Shown here: positions 11,472 through 22,430 of the stretch, one piece after another
How the letters are laid out: each line of letters begins with the position of its first letter
Position numbering within the stretch: position 1 is the stretch's first letter
NCBI GenBank assembly: GCA_026018925.1
Contig: JAKSZU010000007.1
Span: 99,783,501-99,847,500, forward strand
Reading direction: 5' to 3'
Length of the DNA: 64,000 bases
Origin: Tupaia tana
Lineage: Eukaryota; Chordata; Mammalia; Scandentia; Tupaiidae
Position numbers and translations under genes: made by a program
The notes under the pieces: generated by a model
The model's database searches: none
Seen by the model: only the letters and a program-made list of their open reading frames with translations
Told to the model about the DNA's origin: nothing

Positions 11472-11479
11472 CTTTTATC
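11472..11479 (-). promoter_or_regulatory. XCL1 TATA box
   Basis: GATAAAAG on the minus strand, 58 bases upstream of the ATG. This predicts transcription starting near 11440-11450 and a 5' UTR of about 30 bases. The site is seen directly; the start point is inferred. Confidence 0.8.
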
Positions 11480-11700
11480 CCTCCTGGGTCAGCGCACTTC
11501 CTGTGTGAGAGGGGCTTTCAGGGTGGGTGTGGAATCTCGGAAACTTTGCTATGCTAATGGGTTTTGTTCTTTTTTAAGAAGTTCCTTTGCCCATTCATAT
11601 TAGCCCCACACCTTGTGGCCCTTTCCCCTCTGCTGTGGTTTTCGTGTCACTGAAACAAGTGTAGACAGAAAACGCGGTCGCCTCCTCTCTGGCTGCAGCT
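11480..11700 (-). promoter_or_regulatory. XCL1 proximal promoter region
   Basis: Repeat-free sequence upstream of the TATA box. On the plus strand it holds an octamer-like TATGCTAAT near 11550, and TGTGGTTT near 11633, which matches the RUNX consensus. Both would suit lymphoid expression, but short motifs occur by chance and no binding is shown. Confidence 0.35.
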
Positions 11701-12080
11701 GAGTTCAGACCTTCCACTGTAGACGGCCCAGGGCCCTCAGCGTCATGGCCCCGTACAGGGCAAGTACAGGAAACAGGGTGGGGTGGCCACTGTGGTCCAG
11801 GCCACTACCTCCCGTGACACCCAGGGTGACACGAGCCCTCCCCAGTGCTGTCCGGCTCCCTGAGAGGAGACGGGGGCCGCTTTCCCGTGAGCTGCTCATC
11901 CCTTTGTCCCCCTTTCTTCCCCTCCACGCCCCCTTTTTCTTCACCCCACCATCCCCAGTGTTCAGGAAACGATTAAAGCATGTTCTGAGCATGGGCTTGT
12001 TTCACTCAACTTACATGCATTTTTAGAGCTTTTGAAGAGTTGTCCTTCACCAACTTTATTTTAGGGGAAAAAAGCAGGAA
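11700..12080. other. Unique sequence upstream of XCL1
   Basis: No repeat or exon recognised. GC-rich, with a C/T-rich segment near 11905-11960. Confidence 0.5.
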
Positions 12081-12257
12081 GAACCAGCAGGTGGCATAGT
12101 GGTTAAGGCACTGGACTCCCACACAGTCAATCATGGTTCAAGTCCCAGAAACAGTGGTAAGCTTTCTTACTTTCCTTTTCTCTCTGGTAAGTGCATGTGC
12201 CCCATAGCAAATTCAATTAATAATAATAATAAATAAATAAATAAATATTTTTAAAAG
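12081..12257 (+). mobile_element. Short tRNA-derived SINE
   Basis: GAACCAGCAGGTGGCATAG head, ATGGTTCAAGTCC B box, TTACTTTCC, GCCCCATAGCAAATTCAATT, then (AAT)n/(AAAT)n. Its 3' end mixes features of the long (CATAGCAAA) and short types. Confidence 0.8.
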
Positions 12258-12572
12258 GGTTCTCTATAATCTAACCCTTCTGACGGTTTTCATTTTTAGT
12301 GTTTTTCTGGCAAGTCTTTACTGTTATACATATGTTTGCATAAGTATTACCAGTATAAGTACTATTTGAACATCATTTTTAATATCTTTCTATGCTTCTT
12401 CAGTCTTCATGTTTCTACTTTGAGTAAATACGTACACGTTAAATCATTGCCTTATAACATACTGGCCTATAGACCATACCTGTAGATGTCAATTGTCATT
12501 ATTATACACTGCGTTATTTCCCTTTAGTGGCTAGGGAGTAGAATTACTGGGTGAAGCCATATTGCCATATTT

Positions 12573-12847
12573 CTTTTTCTTTTTCTTTTTTTATTTTGAG
12601 AGGTTTTTGCTATAGGGCACGTGTGCTCACCAGAAAGACAGAGAGAGACAGAGAGACAGAAAGGGAGAAATCACCCCCCCGGGGGAATGGCCATGCCACA
12701 ATCCCTTCTCCTCCATTCTCCTCTCGGGATCTTGGGCACGCATGCACACGCGCCCGGCATGAGTTTAAGCCAGAGGGTCCGGAACTTGAACTGCGGCCAG
12801 CTACATGGGAGTCCAGTGACATAGCCATTAAGCCAACTGCTGGTCCC
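12573..12847 (-). mobile_element. tRNA-derived long SINE, antisense
   Basis: Full-length: T-rich start, GAGAGGTTTTTGCTATAGGG, the CACCCCCCCGGGGG hairpin, B-box complement GAACTTGAACTGC, and CTGCTGGTCCCC end. Confidence 0.9.
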
Positions 12848-13133
12848 CACACGACCATCTTGCTAGCTCTTCTTACATATTACAATCTAGTCTTTCCACC
12901 CCAACTGTAGTTTCGGTTTGCAGCACCCAGTAGGGTTTACTAGTCGCACTACAACCTTTCTGACACTCAGAGTTTTGTAGTTGCTTGTTCTGTATAGGTA
13001 TCTATAAAATATATATATCAATGATATGTGGAAAGGTTTTGTCATTGTTATTAGGAATTAAAACACTCCAATGTTTCCTTAAAAATTCCAGGCTAACTTC
13101 TAAGAGATTTTTCACCAATGGCATTTAATTTTT

Positions 13134-14598
13134 TTAAATAATTATTTAAGACCTTTATTAACAGGTTTGTTGACTTTTTTGAAAAAAATCAAGTTGTAAA
13201 CTTTTATTACAAATTAAAAATGAAGTTCTTAAAAATCTCAACTTGACCAGATATGAAACAATTTAAAAACCTTTAAAGGTGTATTGAGAAAAACCAGGCT
13301 TTTTTAAAAAACACATCTGTTATTACCAAAAAGAGATATCTTTAGGTAAAAATAGTAAAAACCCCATGCTGCATAGATAATACAGATAGTTCTAGTTATC
13401 TGGTCAACGGCAAAAAGCAAGCACGTCAGGGCTTCAGCTCCGATCTTCTGTTCATTTCTGACTGCTGGAATTTCACATTCACTTCTTGTAGGGTGACTAC
13501 ACCGGATGATGGTAGAGATGGTAAGCCGGCATTTACTCAGCCCCACCTGCTCAGCCTCCGGAGAGGAGGGATTCTCAGCTGGGGGATCGGCTGCTTTTGT
13601 CTCTTTGCCATCCTGTGGTTTAGGGCTCTCTGGGCGTCTGCGTTGGTAATTGAAGTTGCCTCGGTACCGACGTTGAGGTGGCTGCTGACCTGCGGTCTCA
13701 TCTCCCTGATTTTCCTTATCCTCCTCATTGCCGTCCTCTCTGGGCTGTCTTTGGCGAGGAGGGCCCCTGCAAAATCATGGTCTGTAACCCCGATACATAT
13801 TCTGCCTCCCTGGTCTAGCTTGTGCTCCTGCACCCTGGTTGTCAGCACCCTCCATCACTTCTCCCTGCACAGGAGGGTTGGAATACTGTGGTCAACGCCC
13901 ATGGGGTCTCCGCATGTAGTAAGGGGGGAACCTTCGCCTGCGGTGGGGCCGGCGTTGCTGGGCCTGGCCTTCGGGAGCGCTCTCCGATCCCTCGTTCTTT
14001 TCCCCACTCTCACTATCTGGTCATTTGGCTGGTAATTGCGTGGAGGACCCCTACGACGTGGACAGCGTCTATAATGGTTACCGTCTGCTGCATATTTACT
14101 GCCTTGAACTGGAACTCCACCAGGCCCTGCGACACCTGCTGCCTCTGTACCCTTCTCTCCTTCAACGGCATCCAACCCCACAGTCTCTCCATCTCCCGCA
14201 CTGCGCAGGTGCTTCCTGGGGTCATTCTTCTTTATGGCAGTCTGGTGTACAGAAACGCCCTCCTTGGTGTCATTCCTGTTGATGAAACCATGTCCACTTC
14301 TTACATTGAACATTTCACTGTTCCCAAAACCTTTGTTGCGGACCTTCTTGTCCTCACCAGCAGGCGCCACCGATGTGAGGCCACCCAGGCCACCGCTCCC
14401 TGCGCCGCTGCCCGTGGTGTCGGGCTTGGTGCCGGGCTTGGTGTCGGGCTTGGTGTCGGCAGCACTGAGGGCAGGGGCAGCGGGCGGCTGCTCATGGTTA
14501 CAGTGCTGGTGACGGGGCTGGCTGCGGCAGCTGCGGCTCCTCCGGGGGTGTGATGATAACTAGGCCGGCGACGGCGGTGGGGCTGCTCAGGGCTCTCC
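13134..14598 (-). pseudogene. YBX1: YBX1 processed pseudogene
   Basis: An intronless copy of Y-box-binding protein 1 mRNA on the minus strand. It runs from the 5' UTR (about 14590) through an ATG at 14495 and a TAA at 13535-13533 into the full 3' UTR, ending at an AATAAA-type signal near 13150. The cold-shock domain is recognisable ([33 protein letters not shown]). It is broken by a 2-base deletion before the domain, a 1-base deletion at the WFNV position (restoring frame), and further frameshifts in the basic/acidic C-terminal half around 14010 and 13850. Fifteen-base direct repeats (TGGCATTTAATTTTT) at 13119-13133 and 14599-14613 are its target-site duplication, the hallmark of L1-mediated retroposition. 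It is not expected to encode protein. Confidence 0.95.
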
Positions 14599-14624
14599 TG
14601 GCATTTAATTTTTCAGCCAGGCTT

Positions 14625-15004
14625 CACTCTGAACTTCAGGGTATCTCTGACTCGCCTGCACGTCGCTACCTCACTCTGAACTTCAGGGTATCTCTGACTC
14701 GCCTGCACATCGCTACCTCACTCTGAACTTCAGGATGTCTCTGACTCGCCTGCACGTTGCTACCTCACTCTGAACTTCAGGGTATCTCTGACTCGCCTGC
14801 ACGTCGCTACCTCACTCTGAACTCCAGGGTGTCTCTGACTCGCCTGCACGTTGCTACCTCGCTCTGAACTTCAGGAAGGATGTCTCTGACTCACCTGCGT
14901 GTCGCTACCTCACTCTGAACTTCAGGACGTCTCTGACTCACCTGCACGTCGCTACCTTGCTCTGAACCTCAGTATGTCTCTAACTTACCCGCACATTGCT
15001 ACAC
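14625..15004 (+). repeat. 47-bp minisatellite, about 8 copies
   Basis: Units start at 14625, 14672, 14719, 14766, 14813, 14860, 14911 (after a 4-base insertion) and 14958. The unit begins CACTCTGAACTTCAGG and ends CGCTACCT. Variants are mostly C/T changes. It abuts the YBX1 pseudogene. Confidence 0.95.
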
Positions 15005-15290
15005 CATTGGTCCTGGCACTTGGAGGACAGCTTTCTTCCAAACCGCTTCTCCAGTTGCTTCTTGACTGGCGGCCATGTATTCTCTTCCATCCAATTCCCA
15101 AACACAGAAGCGTGAGGTCCTCTTAGACTCGTTGCTGTGCAGCCATCTGTAGCTGTCAAGCAAGCTGTCATAGGTGCACCTTTTAAGGTGCTCTTCAAGA
15201 TGTCTCTTCTCCTCTCACACTGCTCCAGCTAGGCCGTCAGCATTCCGTGTTAGGGCTATTGTGGTAGACCAGCCAGTTTTGCAGTCTAGG
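15005..15290. other. Unassigned sequence next to the minisatellite
   Basis: The minus-strand frame 15198-14980 (72 codons) has a plausible internal stretch with a VKKQLEKRFGRKL segment, possibly a fragment of an old mobile-element ORF. I do not recognise it. Confidence 0.3.
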
Positions 15291-15417
15291 GTCTACTCCC
15301 TCTCCAACATATTCTCCACAGCTTTGCCAGGGAAATTATCCTAAAACCTTAATCTAATCACGCCGTTTCCCTACTGAGAACCTCTTCGATAGTTCTCATT
15401 GCCTACAGAATTCTCTC

Positions 15418-15458
<41 letters not shown>

Positions 15459-15690
15459 ACACACACATATATATTCTAAAAAATATAAAATTAAGTCATG
15501 CCATTCTTTATGCTTCCTCAAAACTTTATCATCACTACTCTCTTATCACTAATCTCATTGCATTCTCCTATTCAGTCACATGGCCACATCTCTCACCAAC
15601 GGTGGGCTCCTTGAGGTTAGGGAATTGCTTTAGCAATTAGCAGAAAGTCTAGAATGTACTATTCACTCAAATCATTTTTTAATAAATTCA
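15290..15690 (+). repeat. L2 LINE fragment
   Basis: TTGCCAGGGAAATTATCC, CCCTACTGAGAACCTC and GGGCTCCTTGAGGTTAGGG match the L2 3' region, with a (TG)n inserted at 15427-15455. Confidence 0.55.
15425..15474 (+). repeat. (TG)n/(CA)n microsatellite
   Basis: About 14 TG units, followed by a short ACACACAC and AT stretch. Confidence 0.95.
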
Positions 15691-15921
15691 TTATTTTTCA
15701 AAGACCAAAATTGCAGTGATTATGCATTAAGTAAAGGGTTACCACTGAAAACAGAAATCTATGTTCCATGTCACTGTTCTGGGCAATAATTTATTTTTGG
15801 CTATGACCTTGAAAATAACATCACCTTCTGCACAGCAAAGGAAACAACCAACAAAATGGAGAAAACCCTCAGAATGGAGAAAATGTTTGCAAATTATTCA
15901 TCTGTCAAGAAAGTAATAACC

Positions 15922-16188
15922 GGGACCAGCAGTTAGTGTAATGGCTACGTTGCTGGACTCCCATGTAGTCAACCACGGTTCGAGTCCCAGACCCGGTGGC
16001 TTAAACTCACGCCGGGTGCGTGTGCATGCGTGCCCAAGATTCCGAGAGGAGAGTGGAGGAGAAGGGATTGCGGCGTGGCCATCCCCCCTGGGGGGTGATT
16101 TCTCGCTTTCTGTCTCTCTATCTCTCTCTGTCTCTCTGGCGAGCGCACGCGCCCTATAGCAAAAACCTCTCTTAAAAAAAAGAAAAAA
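15922..16188 (+). mobile_element. tRNA-derived long SINE in L1
   Basis: Subfamily 'b' (GGTTCGAGTCC, TTAAACTC, GTGGCCATC). Target duplication AGAAAGTAATAACC on both sides. Confidence 0.95.
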
Positions 16189-16972
16189 GAAAGAAAGTAA
16201 TAACCAAGATATACAAGAAACTCACCAGCAAAAATAATAATAATAATTCAGTTAAAAATTAGGCAAATAACTAAAAAGACACCTCTCAAAAGAAGACATG
16301 CAAGTGGCCAACTATATGAAAAACACTCAAAATCAGGGAAACGGAAATTAAAACAGCAGCAAGCTATAACCTCACTTCTGTTAGAATGGTATTATCAGAA
16401 TAAATTGGCAAGGTTGCAGAGGAAAGGAAACCCTCACATACTATTGGTGGAAATGTAAATTAGTACAGCCATGATGGAAAACAGTATAAAGTTGCCTCAA
16501 AAAACTAAAAATATAATTACCATATGATTAGCAATTAATCCGCCTTCTTGGTATGTACTCAAAAGAATTGAAATGAGTATGTCAAAGAGCTGTTGCACCC
16601 CCATGCTCTGTTGCAGCACTATTCGCAATGGCTAAGATATGGAAGCAAGCTTGGTGTGCATCACCCTATGAATGGGTAAGGGGAGTATGGTATGCATACA
16701 CAATGGAATACTCTTCGACCTTAAAAAGGGGTGAAATCCTGTCATTTGAGACAGCATGAATAAATCTTGAGGACTTTATATTAAGTGAAATAATCCAGGA
16801 ACACAAAGACAGGTACCTCCTAATCTCACATATATGTGAAATCTAAAAATGTTGAACTCACAGTAGAGAGTAAAATGGTTGTTGCCAGGTGGGGTGGGGA
16901 AGGGAGTTGAGGTGATATTGGTCAAGGATACAACATTTCAATGAGGAAGAATAATAAGTTCAAGAGATCTGT

Positions 16973-17351
16973 TGTGCTGATAGGGAGAGACCTTGAATTC
17001 AAGAATAACTCAGGGCTGATCGCTGCCTGAAGATTCTGCCCTCCGGCAAACTTACTGCCCCTCCTCAGAGTTACAGGGCAACCTGAAACCTTGAAAAGGT
17101 TGGACTTCCTGCTTCTCTGCCACCTCCATTTTAAGGCAGGTTCTGAGCCCCTTCCCCATTCCTAATATCCCAAGACTTCCCCTCCCCAATCCCCCCATAA
17201 AAGACCATGTCCGACCCCCAGTCAGGGCACCCCAGTTGGGGCCAGAGATTCAGAGTGTTAAATCCTCCATGCCCTCTGATGTAATAAAGAGTTCTCCTTT
17301 CTCTCACGAGTGCCGTTTCCGTTCCTCAGCGTCTGTTCTTTTCCTGCAACA
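16973..17351 (+). mobile_element. Solo LTR inside an L1 3' UTR
   Basis: About 379 bases, TGTGCTGA...CAACA, interrupting an L1 3' end whose sequence resumes at 17352. It has a CATAAAAGA TATA-like motif near 17200 and AATAAA near 17284, as an LTR promoter and poly(A) site would. The length and short TG...CA ends suggest class I (ERV1). The duplication is too short or decayed to read confidently. No retroviral coding sequence. Confidence 0.7.
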
Positions 17352-17390
17352 GTACCATACAGTGACTATACTTAACTTTATACTGTATTC

Positions 17391-17662
17391 TTTTTTTTTT
17401 TTTTTTTGGAGAGTTTTTTTTCGCTATAGGACGCGTGCGCTCGCCAGACAGACAGAGAGAGACATAGAGACAGAAAGCGAGAAATCACCCCCCAGGGGGG
17501 ATGGTCACGCCGCAATCCCTTCTCCTCCATTCTCCTCTCGGGATCTTGGGCACGCACGCACACGCGCCCGGCGTGAGTTGTAAGCCACCGGGTCCGAGGC
17601 GCGAACCGCAGTCGACTACGTGGGAGTCCAGCGACATAGCCATTACGCTAACTGCTGGTTCC
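17391..17662 (-). mobile_element. tRNA-derived long SINE in L1, antisense
   Basis: Subfamily 'a' (GGTCACGCC, GCGAACCGC, GGTTCCC end). Target duplication TATACTGTATTCTT on both sides. Confidence 0.95.
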
Positions 17663-17848
17663 CTATACTGTATTCTTTAAAAATGTGCAGAGTTGGTATC
17701 AAACTGGTTCTCCCCACCAAGATGAAAACTATGCGAATCAATGCATAAATTCATTAACTAGATTTAGTCATTCCACAATACTTCAAAACATCATGTACAC
17801 ATGCAATTTTACTCGTCAACTTAAAAAAATAAAAGAAAAGAAGTAGGC

Positions 17849-18021
17849 CAGCCACAGTGTCACAATGGTGGCATAATGCTCCGTGATGCTGAGGCCATGT
17901 GGGAAGATCTATTTTGTGTCCCGAGGTCTCTCTGTGCTCTGTGCATGCCAGGTGCACACATGTGCCCGTGATTTTGGCTAGCTGGGGCTGGGGCTGGATC
18001 ACAGCATGAAGACCCTATAGA

Positions 18022-18062
<41 letters not shown>

Positions 18063-18085
18063 CCCTCTCTCTCTTGCTCTCTTTC
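17849..18085 (+). mobile_element. Third tRNA-like SINE family
   Basis: GGCCAGCCACAGTGTCACAATGG head, TTTTGTGTCCCGAGG B-box-like, GTGCATGCCAGGTGCACAC body, then a (TC)n tract at 18023-18076. Resembles the copy at 61722-61945 and differs from the main SINE. Confidence 0.5.
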
Positions 18086-18240
18086 TAAAGCCAGAAGATT
18101 AGGCCCATGGTTCTCTGGTATTTTCAATCAAATACTCAATTTTACCAACAGCCGGATTTTTATTTAGCATGTTGAAATAAAATTTCTTAGACTCTCAGAA
18201 TCAATTATTCACTCTCAGTGTGTCAAGAGATACACTGGAG

Positions 18241-18516
18241 GGAACCAGCAGTTAGCGTAATGGCTATGTCGCTGGACTCCCACGTAGTCGACCGCGGTTC
18301 GCGTTCCGGACCCAGTGGCTTAAAACTCACGCCGGGCGCGTGTGCGTGCGTGCCCAAGATCCCGAGAGGAGAATGGAGGAGAAGGGATTGCGGCGTGACC
18401 ATCCCCTCTGGGGGGTGATTTCTTGCTTTCTGTCTCTATGTCTCTCTCTGTCTGTCTGGCGAGCGCACGCGCCCTATAGCGAAAAAAACCTCTCAAAAAA
18501 AAAAAAAAAAAAAAAA
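18241..18516 (+). mobile_element. tRNA-derived long SINE, young
   Basis: Subfamily 'a', GGAACC head, 22-base A tail. Target duplication AGAGATACACTGGAG on both sides. Confidence 0.95.
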
Positions 18517-18779
18517 GAGATACACTGGAGACTCTGTTGTAGAAGTCAGTAAAAACAAGAAAGCAGATACCTAGAGAAAAGATCTCCCTGCTGACGTGTA
18601 GGCATTGACTGACAACACCAGTTGCAAGAAATGAGTCATCATGAATTCCTTCTTCCTTGACTCCTTTTTCTTAGATGCATACCTTAATCTACCAGCCAAA
18701 ACTGTTAGCTCTCTGTCATCAAAACGCAATCTGAACACTCCTCACACCCCAAACAGCTGCTGAAAGCCACATCCCCTCA

Positions 18780-19184
18780 CTTGGATTAGCCTCTTACCTG
18801 GTCTTTCTGCTTCCAGAACATGTCCCCTCGGTCCACTGCCATGCCTGCCAAGGTGGTCATTTCCACAGGTAGGCACGTCCTGCTGCCTCTCCCCAGGCCC
18901 CCAGGCGCTCCATGCTCTAAGTTAGATCCAGTCTTTAAGAGCCTCCACACCCATGTGCCCTCCCATTTGCCTTCTGACCCTCTGACTCCCCGGCAGCCAC
19001 ATCCCCTCCTCGGCATCTCTTAGACACGGTCACGCTTCTGTCTCTGAGCCTTTGCACTTCATGTGCCCTCTTCCAGACGTTGTCTTCCCTCAGGCTGAAG
19101 CACGACTCACCTCTCACCTCCTTCAGTTTTTGTTCAATGCCACTTTCCCACTGTGGCTCTTCCTCACCACCCAGTTTCAGACTG

Positions 19185-19230
<46 letters not shown>

Positions 19231-19412
19231 TGCGGGTTTGTCTGACCTCTTTACTGCTCCGTTCTCGTTCACAGCATCCAGAGCCTTCTAGTAAGACAAC
19301 AGCTTACTCATCAATTTTTTAATTTTCTCTCCCCTTCCAGAAATGCTTTGTCTTTTTTATTGTTGTCTTCACGGTCTAGTAAAATGCCTGGCACAAAGAG
19401 CTGCTTAATTTA
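18780..19412 (+). repeat. L2 LINE fragment with (CA)n
   Basis: Text such as TGAGCCTTTGCACTTC, a TTCTGACCCTCTGACTCCC segment and AAAATGCCTGGCACAAAGAG matches L2. A (CA)n of about 18 units lies at 19191-19228. Confidence 0.6.
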
Positions 19413-19663
19413 GGGACCAGCAGACTGTGTAATGGTTCAGATGCTGGACTCCCACATGGCCAACTATAGTTCAAGTCCCAGACTCGGCCACTTGAAACTC
19501 AAGCTAGGTGTGTGTGCAAGCATGCTCAAAATCCTGAGAGGAGAATGAAGGAGAAGGGATTGCAGCGTGGCCATCCCCCGAAAGGGATTGCTCTTTCCCT
19601 CTGTCCCTCTCAGAGCCAGAGTACACATGCCCTACAGCGAAAACCTTAAAAAAAAAAAAAAAA
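19413..19663 (+). mobile_element. tRNA-derived long SINE
   Basis: GGGACCAGCAGACTGTGTAATGG head, TAGTTCAAGTCCC B box, AGCGTGGCCATCC, pyrimidine tract, A tail. Confidence 0.88.
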
Positions 19664-19883
19664 GACCTGTTCAATTTATATATATTCATTAGTGGAAATG
19701 AATATGGGTGTGTAAGTGTGTGAGCATGTAAGCATGCTTAAGCACATGCAAACATAAGCACTTACGCCTGCCAAGTCTAGCGTTCTGGAACTTCTTACAT
19801 ACACGTGACTACAGAGTGAAACAGTAAAATCTGCTTTAGAAAAGCAATCTTTAGTGAGGGAAGAAGGCAGAAGAATGAGGGCA

Positions 19884-20138
19884 ACTTTTTTATTTAAGGT
19901 TTTTGCCATAGGGTGCAGGTACTCACCAGAGAGACAGAGAGACACTGAGAGGGAAAGTGAGAAATCAACTCCCCAGGGGGATGGCCATACCGCAAGCCCT
20001 TCTCCATTGTCCTTCTGGGGTTTGAATACACACTCACAAGCACCTGGTATGATTTTCAAGCTACCTGGTCCAGGACTCAAACCAGGGTTGACCATGTGAG
20101 AGTCCAACACCTTAACCACCACACCACCCACTGGCCCC
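19884..20138 (-). mobile_element. tRNA-derived long SINE, antisense, older
   Basis: TAAGGTTTTTGCCATAGGG, GATGGCCATACCGCAAG, ACCACCCACTGGCCCC end. Confidence 0.85.
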
Positions 20139-20159
20139 TCCTTTTTTTCTTACTTTCTG

Positions 20160-20800
20160 GTCTGAGAATTTTTATTCATCTAAAAAAGAAACTTTGCATT
20201 TTTTTTTATACATAATAAGTCATTCACATAAGGATTTCTTCTTCTGTAGAACACGTGTTTCCGTAATTTTCCAGTTAATTAGGTGGCTTGACTTTTTCTT
20301 ACTTGTGTGTAAGAATCTCTATTCATCTCACCAATTCTTTGTCATAGGGATCACAGATATTTTCTTCTCATGTCTTTTTCAGTACCTTTATCATGCCTTG
20401 GAGGAACAAAAACAAATTCATTTTAATGTAGTCTGATTATCACTATTTAATTTTATGGTGTTTCAGGTAGATTATGGAGGTTCATGTTTTTTATTAGGTT
20501 CAAAGTTTTTCTCCCCTTCACCCAGCTTTACTAAGGCAAAACTGACAAAGACAAGCTGACAGAGTAAAGCATGGTGCTTTGATACGTGTATGCATGGTTA
20601 CATGGTTCAGTCAAGCTAATCAGCATGCCCACAACAGCTGAACGTTCCGCCACAATTAAAACCTGAACACTATATAGGTAGATACGATGACCCATGAGGA
20701 GTTCCAAAGGGGACAGAGGACGCCTCAATCACTGTTGCCAGGGGCTGCAGCGCGACACCTTCTGGGGCACATTGGAGCTCCCTGCTTGCAGGTCAGCCTG
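20160..20800 (-). mobile_element. Old L1 fragment(s), antisense
   Basis: AT-rich L1-type text; 20521-20650 (CAGCTTTACTAAGGCAAAACTGACA) resembles the 3' UTR of old L1M-type elements. Boundaries approximate. Confidence 0.45.
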
Positions 20801-21068
20801 GAATGATGGCTAGGCCTTTTTATGTCATAGTAAATTCTTCCCTCCTCCAAAATCAGAATGATATTTACTTCTGTTTTCTCTAAAAGTTTTAGTAGAAACT
20901 TTACATTTGACAGTTCTAATTTTAAACTTTCTGGTGTTCATTCTGTATTTAGGCAAGATAGAGATCCAAAGGCTTTTTTTCTGTATGTGACCAAATATTC
21001 TAGGTCCAGATTTTAAGGAGTTCCACCTTTCCCACACACTCTGTCATGTGTCAAAGTTCCACATGTGT

Positions 21069-21329
21069 GGGGACCAGCAGTTAGCGTAATGGCTATGTCA
21101 CTGGACTCCCATGTAGCCAACCTCAGTTCGAGTCCCAGACCCGGTGGCTTAAACTCACACCGGGCGCATGTGCGTGCGTGCCCAAGATCCCGAGAGGAGA
21201 ATGGAGGAGAAGGGATTGCGGTGTGGCCATCCCCCTGGGGGGTGATTTCTCGCTTTCTGTCTCTCTATCTCTCTCTGTCTTTCTGGTAAGCACATGTGCC
21301 CTATAGCAAAAACCTCTCCAAAAAAAAAA
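21069..21329 (+). mobile_element. tRNA-derived long SINE
   Basis: Subfamily 'b'. Target duplication AGTTCCACATGTGTG before and AGTTCCACAATGTGTG after. Confidence 0.95.
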
Positions 21330-21421
21330 GTTCCACAATGTGTGCACATCAGTCTCACATTCTCTGTCCTTTCAGTGACTGGTTTGTCTATTCCTTGGTA
21401 GCATCATTCCACTTTTTTCAT

Positions 21422-21589
21422 TTAAGAATTATTCATTTTAATTTTATTTATTTTTTAAATGTGCTATAGAGCATATACACTCACAAGAGAGAGAGGGCAA
21501 GTGAGAAAGCAAGCCGCCAGGTCCAGGACTCAACCACAGTGGGCCAGTGTAGGAGTCCGGGCCTTAACCACCACGCCACCTGTAGCCCC
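21422..21589 (-). mobile_element. Short tRNA-derived SINE, antisense
   Basis: A/T-rich tail side, GAGAAAGCAAGCCGCCAGG, CAACCACAGTGGGCC, CACGCCACCTGTAGCCCC head. Confidence 0.78.
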
Positions 21590-21599
21590 AGCACCGTTC

Positions 21600-22430
21600 T
21601 GTCTTAGTTACTATAGTCTTACAACTTAACTTTCATTTCTAAGAGGGCAAATCTCCTTTTCTTATTTTTTTTCTTCAGGCATATCTGTCTTCAGCTCACT
21701 AGTGATCGTGGAAATGGAAATCCAGACCACAGTATGATTTCATTTTCTTCTCATTCACCTGTTCAGAATTAAGATCTCGGATTGCAGTGCTGTGACGGCA
21801 GGAACGCAGAACAACATACATTACTTGTGACATTAGAAGGTGAGATAACACTGCAAAAAGCAGTCTGGCATGGTATGCAAAGCTGAACATTCTCATGTCA
21901 TAAAGATACTGAAATTTTGCTCCAGGATATATACTTAGAGAATTTCAAAGGGAAGGTGCTCCTAAATGTAAGATACTTAGAACGTCTATGTGCTCAGGTT
22001 CAGGGGAGGCTAATGCAGTGCACTGCACTATTTAATTAATGGAATAGAAGAGGGTCATGGAGAGACCAGTGATGATGATGTGTAAGTGTATCGCTTAGCT
22101 CAGACTAACACAGAAGTCATTGCAGATGCTCCTAATCAGCTGTATGTCCTGGAGGTCCTTCCCTGAAAGGTGACTTGGGAATCCAGGCTGCTTCTACCTT
22201 TCAGTCACGTCATCCCCTGTAGCCTGGGAGTCCTTTCCTTCCAGCTGTAGAATAAAGGAGAGAACATAGGGAAACACACCTACTCTTAATTACCTAGAAG
22301 GGACGGCTATTCTTTGGTCAGCACCAATAATCTCATCCCACTTAAAAGCAAGGACAGAATGGGAGAGTGGGAATAGGTTTGCCTCTGGGAAATGTAATCC
22401 GGATCTGTGTCCGGAAGGAAGAGAAGATTA
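21600..22430. other. Mostly unassigned sequence
   Basis: No gene seen. A possible L1-like stretch lies at 21880-22000; the rest is unrecognised. Confidence 0.4.

Larger units (their letters stand above)
15785..17845 (+). mobile_element. L1 3' end (ORF2 C-terminus plus 3' UTR), interrupted
   Basis: ORF2 text (CTTCTGCACAGCAAAGG, AAGAAGACATGCAAGTGGCC) runs to a 3' UTR (GTTGCCAGGTGGGG, AAGAGATCTGTTGT). It is interrupted by SINE 15922-16188, solo LTR 16973-17351 and SINE 17391-17662, and ends near 17845 in an A-rich tail. Decayed; not autonomous. Confidence 0.85.

Noticed and set aside
14625..15004. CRISPR-like array
   Set aside because: The 47-bp units are contiguous with no spacers; this is a minisatellite in a mammalian genome.
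16973..17351. Part of a full endogenous provirus
   Set aside because: L1 sequence resumes directly on both sides; no gag, pol or env sequence.
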